The position numbers and the translations under genes are program-made. 33,159 nt of DNA from contig RGPS01000042.1 in NCBI GenBank assembly GCA_010084195.1, positions 1 to 33,159 of the forward strand, in the 5' to 3' direction. The first letter of the stretch is position 1, and each line of letters opens with the position of its first letter. Below, piece by piece: positions 26,145 through 33,159 of the stretch. The notes under the pieces were generated by a model. It saw nothing but the letters and a program-made list of their open reading frames with translations. It had not been told where the DNA came from and made no database searches. This DNA is from Terriglobia bacterium (lineage in GTDB: Bacteria; Acidobacteriota; Terriglobia; Bryobacterales; Bryobacteraceae).

Positions 26145-27400
26145 CAAGAAACCTCGCGCGCGGCGCATTTTTGAAAAACATGGCCGGCATGCGGCATGGG
26201 TCCCTGCGATGGACGGATGGCAGCGACTCGCAAGTTTTCGGGGATGCTGCCAGCGACCTGCAGGCCGAGATCACCGTGGTGGACCAGAGCTTTTACTGGA
26301 AGCTCATTTCGGGCGGTGAAGACGGTGCGGGCGATGCCTGGGTGGACGGGCTCTGGACTTCGCCAGACCCGGTGGCCGTAGTTCGCTTCGCGATCCGCAA
26401 TCTGGATTCGTTGGAACAAGGGAATCGGCTGTCGTCTTTCATCAGCCGGATGCTGAATCGACTGGCGCATCTGCGCCGGGATAATACGGTGGAAGGTTCA
26501 CGGCGAAACATCCATGAACATTACGATCTGAGCAACGATTTCTTCCGGTTGTTCCTGGACAAAAAGATGGTCTACTCCTCGGCTATTTACGAGCGCGAAG
26601 AAACTACGCTCGAGGACGCCCAGATCGAGAAAATCGACCGTCTTTGCCGCAAGCTCGGTTTGCAGCCAGGAGATCATGTTCTGGAAATCGGAACCGGCTG
26701 GGGCGCGATGGCGCTGCATGCGGCGGAAGTGTATGGGTGCCGCGTGACGACCACCACGATCAGTCAGCAGCAGTTCGACGGGGCCAAAGCTGCGTTTGCA
26801 AGATCCGGCGCCCGGGACCGGATTGAACTGTTGTTCGAAGATTACCGGAAGCTGCAGGGCCAGTACGACCACATCGTCAGCGTGGAGATGTTTGAGGCTG
26901 TGGGCCTGGACCATTACGACGAATTCTTTGGAGCCTGTGACCGGCTGCTGAAGCCCGGTGGCGCCATGGCGATGCAGGCGATTACCATGAACGAGCAGAA
27001 GTTCCCGGCGTATCAAAAAGGCAGTGACTGGATTCAGAAGCGAATTTTCCCCGGAGCCGAACTGGCCTCCGTGAAAGAGGTGCTGGCGTCCCTGCAGCGG
27101 GCCACAAAGATGTCGCTGCTTCACCTCGAAGACATTGGGATTCACTACGCGCTGACGCTGGCGGAGTGGCGGCGTCGATTCCACGCGCGGGCGAGTGAAG
27201 TAAGGGCTCTTGGCTTTGATGACCGCTTCATGCGGACGTGGGATTACTACCTTGCATATTGTGAAGCAGCGTTCCGCGAAAGGCATATCGGCGACGTCCA
27301 GGTGGTGATGACGAAGAACAACAATGTGCGCTGGATGCCGGGGGATCCTGGCGTCGGCACGCCGCAGATGTTCGCGCAGGAAATGGTGGGCCGGCGATGA
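26141..27400 (+). CDS. CFA-synthase-family methyltransferase (possible UfaM-type)
   Basis: A 419-residue SAM-dependent methyltransferase of full CFA-synthase length: an N-terminal lipid-binding region, HEHYDLSNDFF (125-135), SAM loop VLEIGTGWG (180-188), and SVEMFEAVG with Glu252. Compared by eye with E. coli Cfa, the bicarbonate-site Cys139 is Ser147 (YSSAIY) and His266 is Gln279 (MQAITM), while Glu239 and Ile268 are kept as Glu252 and Ile281. This suggests that it does not make a plain cyclopropane but a methylated unsaturated acyl chain, as UfaM-type enzymes do (inference). ATGA overlaps on both sides link it to DUF1365 and SRPBCC. Confidence 0.88.
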   Translation: MTRNLARGAFLKNMAGMRHGSLRWTDGSDSQVFGDAASDLQAEITVVDQSFYWKLISGGEDGAGDAWVDGLWTSPDPVAVVRFAIRNLDSLEQGNRLSSFISRMLNRLAHLRRDNTVEGSRRNIHEHYDLSNDFFRLFLDKKMVYSSAIYEREETTLEDAQIEKIDRLCRKLGLQPGDHVLEIGTGWGAMALHAAEVYGCRVTTTTISQQQFDGAKAAFARSGARDRIELLFEDYRKLQGQYDHIVSVEMFEAVGLDHYDEFFGACDRLLKPGGAMAMQAITMNEQKFPAYQKGSDWIQKRIFPGAELASVKEVLASLQRATKMSLLHLEDIGIHYALTLAEWRRRFHARASEVRALGFDDRFMRTWDYYLAYCEAAFRERHIGDVQVVMTKNNNVRWMPGDPGVGTPQMFAQEMVGRR

Positions 27401-27870
27401 AGGTGTACGAGCTGCGGCGGGAGACCGTGATCCCCCGACCGGTGAACGAGATCTTCGATTGGTTTTCCGATGCCGGGAATCTGGAGACGCTGACGCCGGA
27501 CTTCCTGCATTTTAAGATCCGCACCCCCAGGCCTATTGTGATGAAGCCTGGCGCACAGATAGAGTACTCGATTCGGGTCCGCGGCATCCCGGTGCGATGG
27601 AAGACGACAATCGAGACCTGGGATGCGCCTCGTAGTTTCACTGACACCCAAACAAAGGGTCCGTATAGCCTGTGGCACCACACGCACCGGTTCCGCGAGC
27701 ACGATGGCGGGACGTGGATGGAGGACGTGGTGAAGTACGCGCTGCCCTTCGGCATCCTGGGGCAGTTTGCCCATTGGCTGATGGTTCGCCGGGATGTGGA
27801 AACCATCTTCGACTACCGAGCGACAAAGATCGGCGAGTTGTTCGCCACGCGACCGAGCGCTGCACGTTAA
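27397..27870 (+). CDS. SRPBCC-family (START-like) protein
   Basis: A 157-residue soluble protein with the helix-grip fold: YELRRETVIPRPVNEIFDWF at the N-terminus, then FLHFKIRTPRP, and a C-terminal helix MVRRDVETIFDYRATKIGEL. SRPBCC proteins have a deep hydrophobic pocket for lipids or polyketides. Overlapping the methyltransferase gene by ATGA and ending the operon, it may carry or act on the modified acyl product (inference). No catalytic residue can be named. Confidence 0.85.
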   Translation: MKVYELRRETVIPRPVNEIFDWFSDAGNLETLTPDFLHFKIRTPRPIVMKPGAQIEYSIRVRGIPVRWKTTIETWDAPRSFTDTQTKGPYSLWHHTHRFREHDGGTWMEDVVKYALPFGILGQFAHWLMVRRDVETIFDYRATKIGELFATRPSAAR

Positions 27871-27895
27871 GGGTGGGGCGGCTTGGCAAGCTGTA

Positions 27896-27912
27896 GCCGA
27901 TATTTAATCGGC
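27896..27912 (+). terminator. Short hairpin after the lipid operon
   Basis: GCCGAT, loop ATTTA, ATCGGC: a perfect 6-bp stem 26 bases after the SRPBCC stop. No T-tract follows, so it would be a weak or factor-dependent terminator, or only a structured RNA end. Confidence 0.3.
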
Positions 27913-28014
27913 CAACTGCCGCGCAGGCCGGCGATTCCATATGTTGCGAGGGGTCGCCACCTGGGTCGCCATCTGGATTGCCAGCGCCACGGGGCCACTT
28001 CTGCCACTGGCTGC

Positions 28015-28020
28015 TAAGAT
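28015..28020 (+). promoter_or_regulatory. Candidate -10 box (TAAGAT) for the kinase gene
   Basis: TAAGAT ends 7 bases before the ATG at 28028 and no ribosome-binding site is visible, so the transcript may be leaderless. Confidence 0.35.
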
Positions 28021-28027
28021 CCGGTGT

Positions 28028-29733
28028 ATGGACCGCATCGGTCGCTACCGTATTATCAGCGAGGTCGGGCGGGGTGCGATGGGGGTTGTTTATCGTGCCT
28101 CCGATCCTTCCATTGGCCGTGAAGTAGCGCTGAAGACTGTACGCCTGGATGTGGACGGGCGGGACAAATTGCGTGAGCGGTTGTTTCGGGAGGCCCGCTC
28201 GGCGGGAGTCTTATCCCACCCCGGCATCGTGACCATTTATGACATGGGCGACGAGGATGGCCTCGCCTACATCGCCATGGCTCTGGTGCGGGGACCGTCG
28301 CTCGAAGCTCTGTTGTCCGCTCCTGAGCCGATGTCCGGAGCCAGGTTCTTTTCCATTCTTCGGCAGACTGCGATTGCTCTCGATTACGCCCATTCCCGGG
28401 GTGTGGTGCATCGCGACATCAAGCCGGGCAATATCATGACGGACGAGGATGGCCATGTCAAAATCACGGACTTTGGCATTGCACGCTTCGCTTCCGCCGA
28501 GCGCCTCAACGATACCAGAACAATCACGGGCACGCCGAACTACATGTCGCCCGAGCAGGTGCAGGGTCTGGATGCAGATGGGCGGACGGACCAGTTTTCG
28601 CTGGGGTAGTGGCCTGGGAGATGCTGACCGGCGAGAAGCCTTTTTCCGGTGACAATCTGAGTACCGTGGTGTACCGAATCGTCTCAGAAGAGCCCTTGCC
28701 CGCGCAGCACCTGAACGGAACCCTGACGCCGCGGATTGATGAGGTTTTGCGGCGTGCTCTGGCTAAAGATCCGGCGAAGCGGTTTGCGAATTGTGCGGGT
28801 TTTGTTGGGGCGCTGGAGATGGCGTGCGCGGAATCTCCCGGCTGGATGCCGGTTGCGGTGGGCGCTGCGGCCAGCCTGCCGACTATCGGGACGCAGTGGT
28901 CAGAAGCGTTGCCGGGGCCATCGCCGGTTCGCGCTTCTGAAGCTGCTCCGCCCGCTGTTGAAGCTGCTACGCCCGCTGTTGAAGCTGCTACGCCCGCTGC
29001 TGAAGCTGCTACGCCCGCTGTTGAACGGGCTAAGCCCGCGCCGAAGCGTGCCAGGGTCTGGTGGTGGCTTGCGGCAGGAGTATTGACGCTGATCGCTTTG
29101 GGCGCAGTCTGGCTGGGCGCGGGGGGGCAGCCATGGCAACCGGAACAAACAACGGATCGGGCTCTGTCCCCTGTAGTGCACGGCAGGCAACAACCGGACC
29201 AGCCCGTCGAGGTCCCCCCTGTCGTGCACTCCGATCCCGTGCCCGAGCCACCGCAGCCTGCCAGACCGGAGCCAGGCGAAGCCGAACGTGCAAGTACGCC
29301 TCAGCAGCCCACCGGACTCCTGCAGGATCTCCGACTCGCCTCTACTCCTGCCGGAGCCCGCGTGATTCTGGACAATAACACTGCGCTGTCCTGTGAGACG
29401 CCCTGTGTGCTGCATGCGCGGCCCGGGACACACCATATCAAAATCTCGCTGGCGGGCTACAGAAACGAGTACCGGGAATTTCGTGTGCAGGATGCCGCTC
29501 TCGACCTGACGCCGATCACCTTGCAACAGGTAATGGGAACCCTGATGCTGAGCAGTACCCCGGACGGGGCGACCGTTACGGTCGACGGCATCCGCGCGGC
29601 ACAGACAACACCTTCGGCCTTACCGTTGAAGCCGGGAAGCCATGTCCTTGTGGTTGAAAAAGGCGGCATGCGGCACAGCGAAACGGTTCAGGTTGGCGAA
29701 GGGACAGTCTACCTGCGCGTCACGTTGCGTTGA
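28028..29733 (+). pseudogene. Ser/Thr protein kinase with PEGA repeats, one-base frameshift
   Basis: The first frame starts at the ATG at 28028 (IGRYRIISEVGRGAMGVVYR) and holds all the main kinase motifs: VALKTV lysine, HRDIKPGN, DFGIA and TGTPNYMSPEQ. It stops at 28607-28609 right after DQFSLG. The next frame continues with AWEMLTGEKPFSGDNLSTVV, so the expected join is SLGVVAWEML, and one G has been lost from a G-run at 28603-28606. The remainder has a PAVEAAT repeat, one membrane segment (WWWLAAGVLTLIALGAVWLG) and two extracytoplasmic PEGA domains ending at 29733. Repaired, it would be a normal 568-residue membrane receptor kinase. A sequencing error is a real alternative. Confidence 0.8.
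28936..29040 (+). repeat. 21-nt tandem repeat in the kinase gene
   Basis: Five units of 21 bases, the middle three nearly identical, encode the heptapeptide PAVEAAT in the juxtamembrane linker. The period is a multiple of three, so copy-number change would keep the frame. Confidence 0.85.
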
Positions 29734-29745
29734 GATCTGGAGTAA

Positions 29746-30567
29746 TCAGGCAAGCCGACGACGAATGATCGCGGCACCAAGCAGGACACCGCCAAGCAGG
29801 ACGCCGGTGGACGGCTCCGGAACCACCTGGCTGGAGTAGTTGAAATTGGTGGCTGAGGTAAAGGAGGTGCCTGGACCCGCATCTACGTAGTAGTGTGCCG
29901 TGTTGGAATAATCAGCCACAATACTGGTGGAAAAATTCGACAGACTGGAGGCGTAGGTTACAACATCACCGCCGTAGCTCAGAATAATCGAATCACCCGC
30001 GCGCAGGTTATACACCGTTGCGGACAAAGTGCCCGTGTCAGCGGAACCGGATTGTTCCATCCAGGAGAGGTCAACAATATTATTCCCCTGGAAGATCACG
30101 TGATAATCAAAAAGCCCATACCAACTGCTTTGGTCACAGCAGGCAATCCGACCGGGGTTGAGGCCCGTAATTGCCATCGAAAATGTAACCCCGCCGAGAG
30201 GATCGGTCCCCGCGACTGTCAGCTGGTCTTCGACCCGAACAAAGGTCCGGGTCTGTGCTGCTGAATTCGATTCGTTATGGGCATAGGTGGAGGCCCCATA
30301 AGCCCTGATTGTTCCCACCTGGACGTTGGCGGCGGAGCTGGCGCTGCCTGCGGCGAAAGCGGCGGTGGTGGAGAACGCCTGAGGCGTCGCCATGAGGACC
30401 GGGTTGTTGTACTCGAACAGGTCCTGATGCTGGTCAGAGCCATAGGGGTTCGAGGACGAAACCTGGGCCGTAGTAGAGCCGAAGATCCGAGCCGCGAGGG
30501 CGGCGGAACTACAAGTGAGGGTCAACGTCCCCAGTAAAATACATTTGCGGATGAGCTGGTAATTCAA
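29746..30567 (-). CDS. PEP-CTERM sorting-domain protein
   Basis: I choose a TTG start at 30567 because GGAGGA lies five bases ahead and the signal peptide LIRKCILLGTLTLTCSSAAL follows directly; no ATG fits. The product is 273 residues, rich in Ser/Thr/Asn/Gly and of beta type, exported, and ends with VPEPSTGVLLGGVLLGAAII then RRRLA: the PEP motif, one membrane helix and the Arg cluster read by an exosortase. It would be processed and placed on the cell surface or in the matrix. The body matches no domain I recognise. It converges on the kinase gene with a 12-bp gap. Confidence 0.85.
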   Translation of the reverse strand: MNYQLIRKCILLGTLTLTCSSAALAARIFGSTTAQVSSSNPYGSDQHQDLFEYNNPVLMATPQAFSTTAAFAAGSASSAANVQVGTIRAYGASTYAHNESNSAAQTRTFVRVEDQLTVAGTDPLGGVTFSMAITGLNPGRIACCDQSSWYGLFDYHVIFQGNNIVDLSWMEQSGSADTGTLSATVYNLRAGDSIILSYGGDVVTYASSLSNFSTSIVADYSNTAHYYVDAGPGTSFTSATNFNYSSQVVPEPSTGVLLGGVLLGAAIIRRRLA

Positions 30568-30642
30568 GAAAATCCTCCGGAGCTTCGTTCTCCACGATAC
30601 GTCACAGTGGTGTAGCACGAAACTGGTTAGTGGCACATAGAA

Positions 30643-30660
30643 ATCCGCCGTCTGGCGGGT
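30643..30660 (-). terminator. Hairpin after the TonB-receptor-like tail
   Basis: CCGCC, loop GTCT, GGCGG, with one further A-T pair outside a G-T wobble, then TTTCTAT on the minus strand. It directly follows the TGA at 30660-30662 and fits an intrinsic terminator of the gene whose tail is left here. Confidence 0.45.
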
Positions 30661-30722
30661 CAGAACTGGAGGCGGGCCTGCACTTGCAACCAGCGTTTGG
30701 TGGCAGCGGCCTGGGCGGTGCG
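30660..30722 (-). pseudogene. C-terminal tail of a probable TonB-dependent receptor, cut by the IS element
   Basis: Between the IS end and a TGA at 30660-30662 the minus strand encodes TAQAAATKRWLQVQARLQF and stop. Alternating hydrophobic residues and a terminal Phe are the mark of the last beta-strand of an outer-membrane barrel, and RxLQxxxRLQF-like endings are common in acidobacterial TonB-dependent receptors. Only about 20 codons remain and the upstream part is not found beyond the other end of the IS. The assignment rests on a short stretch. Confidence 0.4.
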
Positions 30723-30755
30723 TGTCAACAACTTTGAGACACTCCAAGACGATAT

Positions 30756-31686
30756 TTAATGAGTATTTTCGTCTGAGCTTGGCGGTTTGTTGATCCAGAC
30801 CTCCTTGGGAAGCAGGGGAAGGGTGGGCGGTCGGCGGACAAAGCGCTCGGGATGAGCGACATAAGCGGCATCGAGAGCCAGTTGCCCATTTTCGCGAACT
30901 TCGGCGGCCAGACCGTAGTGCACGATGGCGGGCGTCATCCTGCCGATCCCGGAGTGATGGTGCTCGTCGTTGTACAGGGGAAGAAGATGTGGCAGAATGC
31001 GCGACCATTCTCGAGACAACCGAAGCGGTCGGGAAACTACGCTGAGATCTGCCAGCAGCAGGGCCACCAGCTTGGATCGCATGGCGGAGCCGCGGTCGGC
31101 GTAAAGGCCGAGGGTATCGGGTTGAATGTTCTGCTTCTCGCAGGTTTCCTCGATAAGCTTTTTGGCCAGTTCGGCACTTTCACGGGGAGCCAGCATCCAA
31201 CCCACAACGTAGCGGCTGAAAACATCAAGAATGACGTAAAGGCAGAAGTAGGTCCACTTGGCCGGTCCGCACAGTTTGGTGATGTCCCAACTCCACAACT
31301 GATTGGGTGCAGTAGGCAGCAGTTCGGGCTTCTGGTACTGGGGATGGACGAGCTGATCGCGACGCTCGCGCGTTGGGCCGTTCTCTTCCAGTACCCGGTA
31401 CATCGTCCGAAAAGAACAGAGATATTGGCCGTCATCCAGCAAAGAGGCGTGGATGGCGGCCGGTGCGCAATCCTGAAAGCGTTCGGAATTCAATACAGTA
31501 AGCACGCCTTCGCGTTCGACGGAGCTCAGCGCACGAGGCGGTACGGGCGGCAGGAATCGGAATCGCTTCCTCCAGAAGCGGTCCGTATAGCGGGCGACGG
31601 CGATAGAAGGAAGCCCTTGCCACGCCGAGCGCGTCACACGCTGAGGCCACGCCGATGGTGGATGCAAGTTCCACGACGGCATTCAT
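30756..31686 (-). pseudogene. IS3 orfB transposase, frameshifted and missing the catalytic Glu region
   Basis: The start is at about 31686 (MNAVVELASTIGVASACDAL, GVARASFYRRRPLYG). The frame changes near 31560 and then continues VPPRALSSVEREGVL, RFQDCAPAAIHASLLDDGQY, NQLWSWDITKL (first catalytic Asp), ILDVFSRYVVGWMLA and LYADRGSAM (second Asp). After LLLADLS about 40 residues are replaced by a short unrelated stretch, removing the segment that normally holds the catalytic Glu. It resumes at LPLYNDEHHHSGIGRMTPA and ends at 30756. It cannot be an active transposase. Confidence 0.8.
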
Positions 31687-31742
31687 CAGCGCTTCTCCCG
31701 AGGGTCGGCGGTCAGGCTCGGTCGATCCAAAAGCGCGGCCAC

Positions 31743-32080
31743 TTATTTTTGAATATCGATGACGATATCGGCTTTGCGCAGTTCCTCGGTGAGGCGCAGA
31801 TTATCGCGGCGCAATTGCTGGTTTTCATCGGCGACGGGATAGCGATGAGACTTTGTGCCGCGTTTCTGTGGAGTCAAAGCCTGGAGCGTTCCAGCCTCCC
31901 GCTCCTGGCGCCACGTTGTCAGTACCGAAGAATACAAACCTTCGCGGCGAAGCACGGCTCCAACACCGCCGGAGCCTTTGGCCCGGTCGACTTCGGTCAA
32001 AATGCGCTACTTGTATTCGGCGGTGAACCGGCGGCGTTTCGCTTGCGCCACTACCTCCGGATTCGGGTGGGAGTTCCCGA
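31743..32080 (-). pseudogene. IS3 orfA with an in-frame stop
   Basis: One reading frame gives NPEVVAQAKRRRFTAEYK, then TAG at 32007-32009, then RILTEVDRAKGSGGVGAVLR and REGLYSSVLTTWRQEREAGT, ending in a leucine-rich coiled region LRRDNLRLTEELRKADIVID. Relatives commonly have Gln or Leu where the stop is, so one C-to-T change (CAG to TAG) may explain it. The protein N-terminus is displaced by the palindromic repeat upstream. Confidence 0.75.
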
Positions 32081-32086
32081 CGACGG

Positions 32087-32161
32087 CGGCATTGGCGTGG
32101 GTGGCACTCCGGTCGCCTTCGCTACGCTCCGACTTTCTGCGTCCCACCCACGCCAATGCCG
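32087..32161. repeat. Palindromic REP/MITE-like element nested in the IS
   Basis: Arms of 18 bases (32087-32104 and 32144-32161, beginning CGGCATTGGCGTGG) are perfect inverted complements around a 39-base loop. The loop itself contains GTCGCC..., a near-palindrome closing with CGAC (about 32112-32133). It interrupts the N-terminus of orfA, so it arrived after the IS. Such elements are usually multi-copy. Confidence 0.7.
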
Positions 32162-32314
32162 ATGGGGAAGAAACAGAAACTTTATGGTTGTTCAATGTAA
32201 GAGAATTCTTTCCCGCCCTGCACTGTAATTAGGCAACGAAGAGTGTCTCAAGTCATGTTGGCACGGAGGGCGGATAGCGCATGCCGCCGTTGGTCTACCG
32301 CGATATTAACTGTG

Positions 32315-32995
32315 TCAGTTGGTTCCGCCTGTAAACCAGTCGGGAACAAGGGTCAGTTTTTTGCCGCGTCGACAAGAGTCGAGTCCAACCAGGAGGACAA
32401 GGCCGGAGCTCAGCAGCCAGAGGCTTGCGGGTTCTGGAGTACTCTGGGTTACCGTCCAGGTTCCGGGACTGCTGAATATCCGCGCCTCATTGGCCGGGAA
32501 TGGAGTGTAGCCGTTCCAGTTCTGGCTGTTCTGGTCTCCCTGTGACGCCAAGTCCATTACAATCCAAAGGTTGGAATTGTTTGAGTAGATGTGGATGGCA
32601 TGATTACTTGGGTCGATCACGTTAAAACCCATATTCCAGTTAATGATATTGCCGTTGGCATCTGTGGCCAATCCCAGGCCGAAAGTATGCGCACCGCCGT
32701 CGAAAGCACCCTGCACGGTAGAGCCTGAACTGTAAGCCGCTAAAAGGTCCACGGCGTTAACTCCATCGCTGAATGAGGCTGCCGTTATTGATCCGACGGT
32801 GTAACCCTGCAGCGAGAGGTTTCCAGGAATTGCCGTCGTTGTTGTGAATGAAACGATCAGGTTGTCCGACGTATTATAGGCACCCGTCACACCCGTAAAA
32901 TCATTCCCGGTGTAGGTGTATACCAAGCCAGCCGTTGCCGGGACAACCATAAGACATGCCACGCACAGTACAGTTGCTGCTTTAAGAAAGTTCAT
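32315..32995 (-). CDS. PEP-CTERM sorting-domain protein
   Basis: The ATG at 32995 gives 226 residues with signal MNFLKAATVLCVACLMVVPA (cleavage near ATAG) and GGGAG upstream; the longer frame above it adds only charged residues. The beta-rich, Asn/Ser/Thr-rich body (YTYTGNDFTGVTGAYNTSDN) resembles exported PEP-CTERM proteins of Acidobacteriota. The C-terminus has STPEPASLWLLSSGLVLLVG and the basic cluster SCRRGKK, the exosortase sorting signal, here followed by 14 extra residues. The function of the body is unknown. It lies just beyond the right end of the dead IS. Confidence 0.85.
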   Translation of the reverse strand: MNFLKAATVLCVACLMVVPATAGLVYTYTGNDFTGVTGAYNTSDNLIVSFTTTTAIPGNLSLQGYTVGSITAASFSDGVNAVDLLAAYSSGSTVQGAFDGGAHTFGLGLATDANGNIINWNMGFNVIDPSNHAIHIYSNNSNLWIVMDLASQGDQNSQNWNGYTPFPANEARIFSSPGTWTVTQSTPEPASLWLLSSGLVLLVGLDSCRRGKKLTLVPDWFTGGTN

Positions 32996-33060
32996 TGCTC
33001 GACGTCTCCCTTTGTGAAGAAACACGGTAACAGATCAGCCGTTCTACCAGTCGGGCCAAA

Positions 33061-33159
33061 TGACCTTGCCCTCAGAATCCGTATCCCTTAATTCGTTATA
33101 GCCTGACCGCTGCTTCTGCCCTGTACCAGTTTTCTTCGAACTGAGCCGGACTGAGGTAA
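33061..33159 (-). mobile_element. End of a second IS3-like element, running out of the window
   Basis: The minus strand encodes 20 residues, YLSPAQFEENWYRAEAAVRL, then TAA at 33096-33098. This resembles the C-terminal tail of IS3-family orfB proteins (LSPxxFE). Just beyond, at 33061, the DNA reads TGACCTTGCCCTCAGAATCC, like the TGACCT-type terminal repeat of many IS3 elements. The rest lies beyond the window, so the call is tentative. Confidence 0.45.

Larger units (their letters stand above)
30721..32265 (-). mobile_element. Defective IS3-family element
   Basis: The ends are imperfect inverted repeats: CGTGTCAACA..TTGAGACACTC at 30721-30744 and its complement at 32241-32265, with TTGAGACACTC identical in both. 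Inside are broken orfA and orfB genes of the IS3 type. The length is about 1.5 kb, somewhat long because of a palindromic insert at 32087-32161. No clear target-site duplication was seen. Confidence 0.7.

Noticed and set aside
27951-27975. Direct repeat GGGTCGCCA(C/T)CT upstream of the kinase gene
   Set aside because: Two short copies in GC-rich DNA with no fixed relation to the promoter; likely chance.
28936-29040. CRISPR array
   Set aside because: The units are contiguous 21-mers in frame within a coding region, with no spacers and no cas genes.
30852-32228. 458-codon plus-strand open frame across the IS
   Set aside because: It is antisense to identifiable IS3 orfA/orfB sequence and includes the palindromic repeat.

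Overview
The window looks like the chromosome of an acidobacterium of the Solibacter/Bryobacter type. This is inferred from gene content: a PSCyt1/PSCyt2-PSD1 cytochrome with a DUF1501 partner, a DUF1080 protein, PEP-CTERM proteins, a Ser/Thr kinase with PEGA repeats, a probable TonB-receptor tail and high GC. No rRNA, tRNA or CRISPR array was seen.

Left part (1-6762): a sugar-acid catabolic locus. On the minus strand a NanR-like GntR/FCD regulator is followed by a GH140-type (DUF4038) apiosidase-like glycosidase and the start of a lipoprotein gene. Divergently, a RuBisCO-like protein, a DUF1537 acid-sugar kinase (OiaK type) and a PGDH_C dehydrogenase (ApnO type) form an operon. Together they match the late steps of D-apiose/D-apionate catabolism, with a glycosidase that could release apiose from pectin. 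A near-perfect inverted repeat lies between the divergent units. A secreted DUF1080 protein follows.

Middle part (6958-17991): a tandem M16 protease; then a LamG-type gene, a rhodanese and a PSCyt-PSD1 cytochrome gene that each carry a lesion (7-bp tandem duplication, internal in-frame deletion, about 110-nt deletion with frameshift); an intact DUF1501 protein; and a minus-strand operon of two related unknown proteins, a 29-residue ORF and a secreted DsrE protein.

17992-19411 is a graveyard holding an rve-transposase remnant and a RhuM fragment.

19360-27870 is the most interesting block. A MerR regulator with every hallmark residue of a CarH-type adenosylcobalamin photoreceptor heads a minus-strand operon whose main genes overlap by 4 nt (DUF1475, DUF2062, DUF1295, CFA-like methyltransferase; then a 106-aa unknown). 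It faces a plus-strand operon of fatty-acid desaturase, FAD oxidoreductase, DUF1365, a second CFA-family methyltransferase and an SRPBCC protein. The 101-bp gap holds a 35-bp dyad whose outer arms contain the TTGACA boxes of both divergent promoters. I read it as a light-switched membrane fatty-acid modification system (methyl-branched, cyclopropane or furan fatty acids).

28028-33159: a Ser/Thr kinase gene with a one-base frameshift, two PEP-CTERM proteins flanking a dead IS3-family element with a palindromic repeat inside it, the stranded tail of a probable TonB receptor, and the edge of another IS3-like element.
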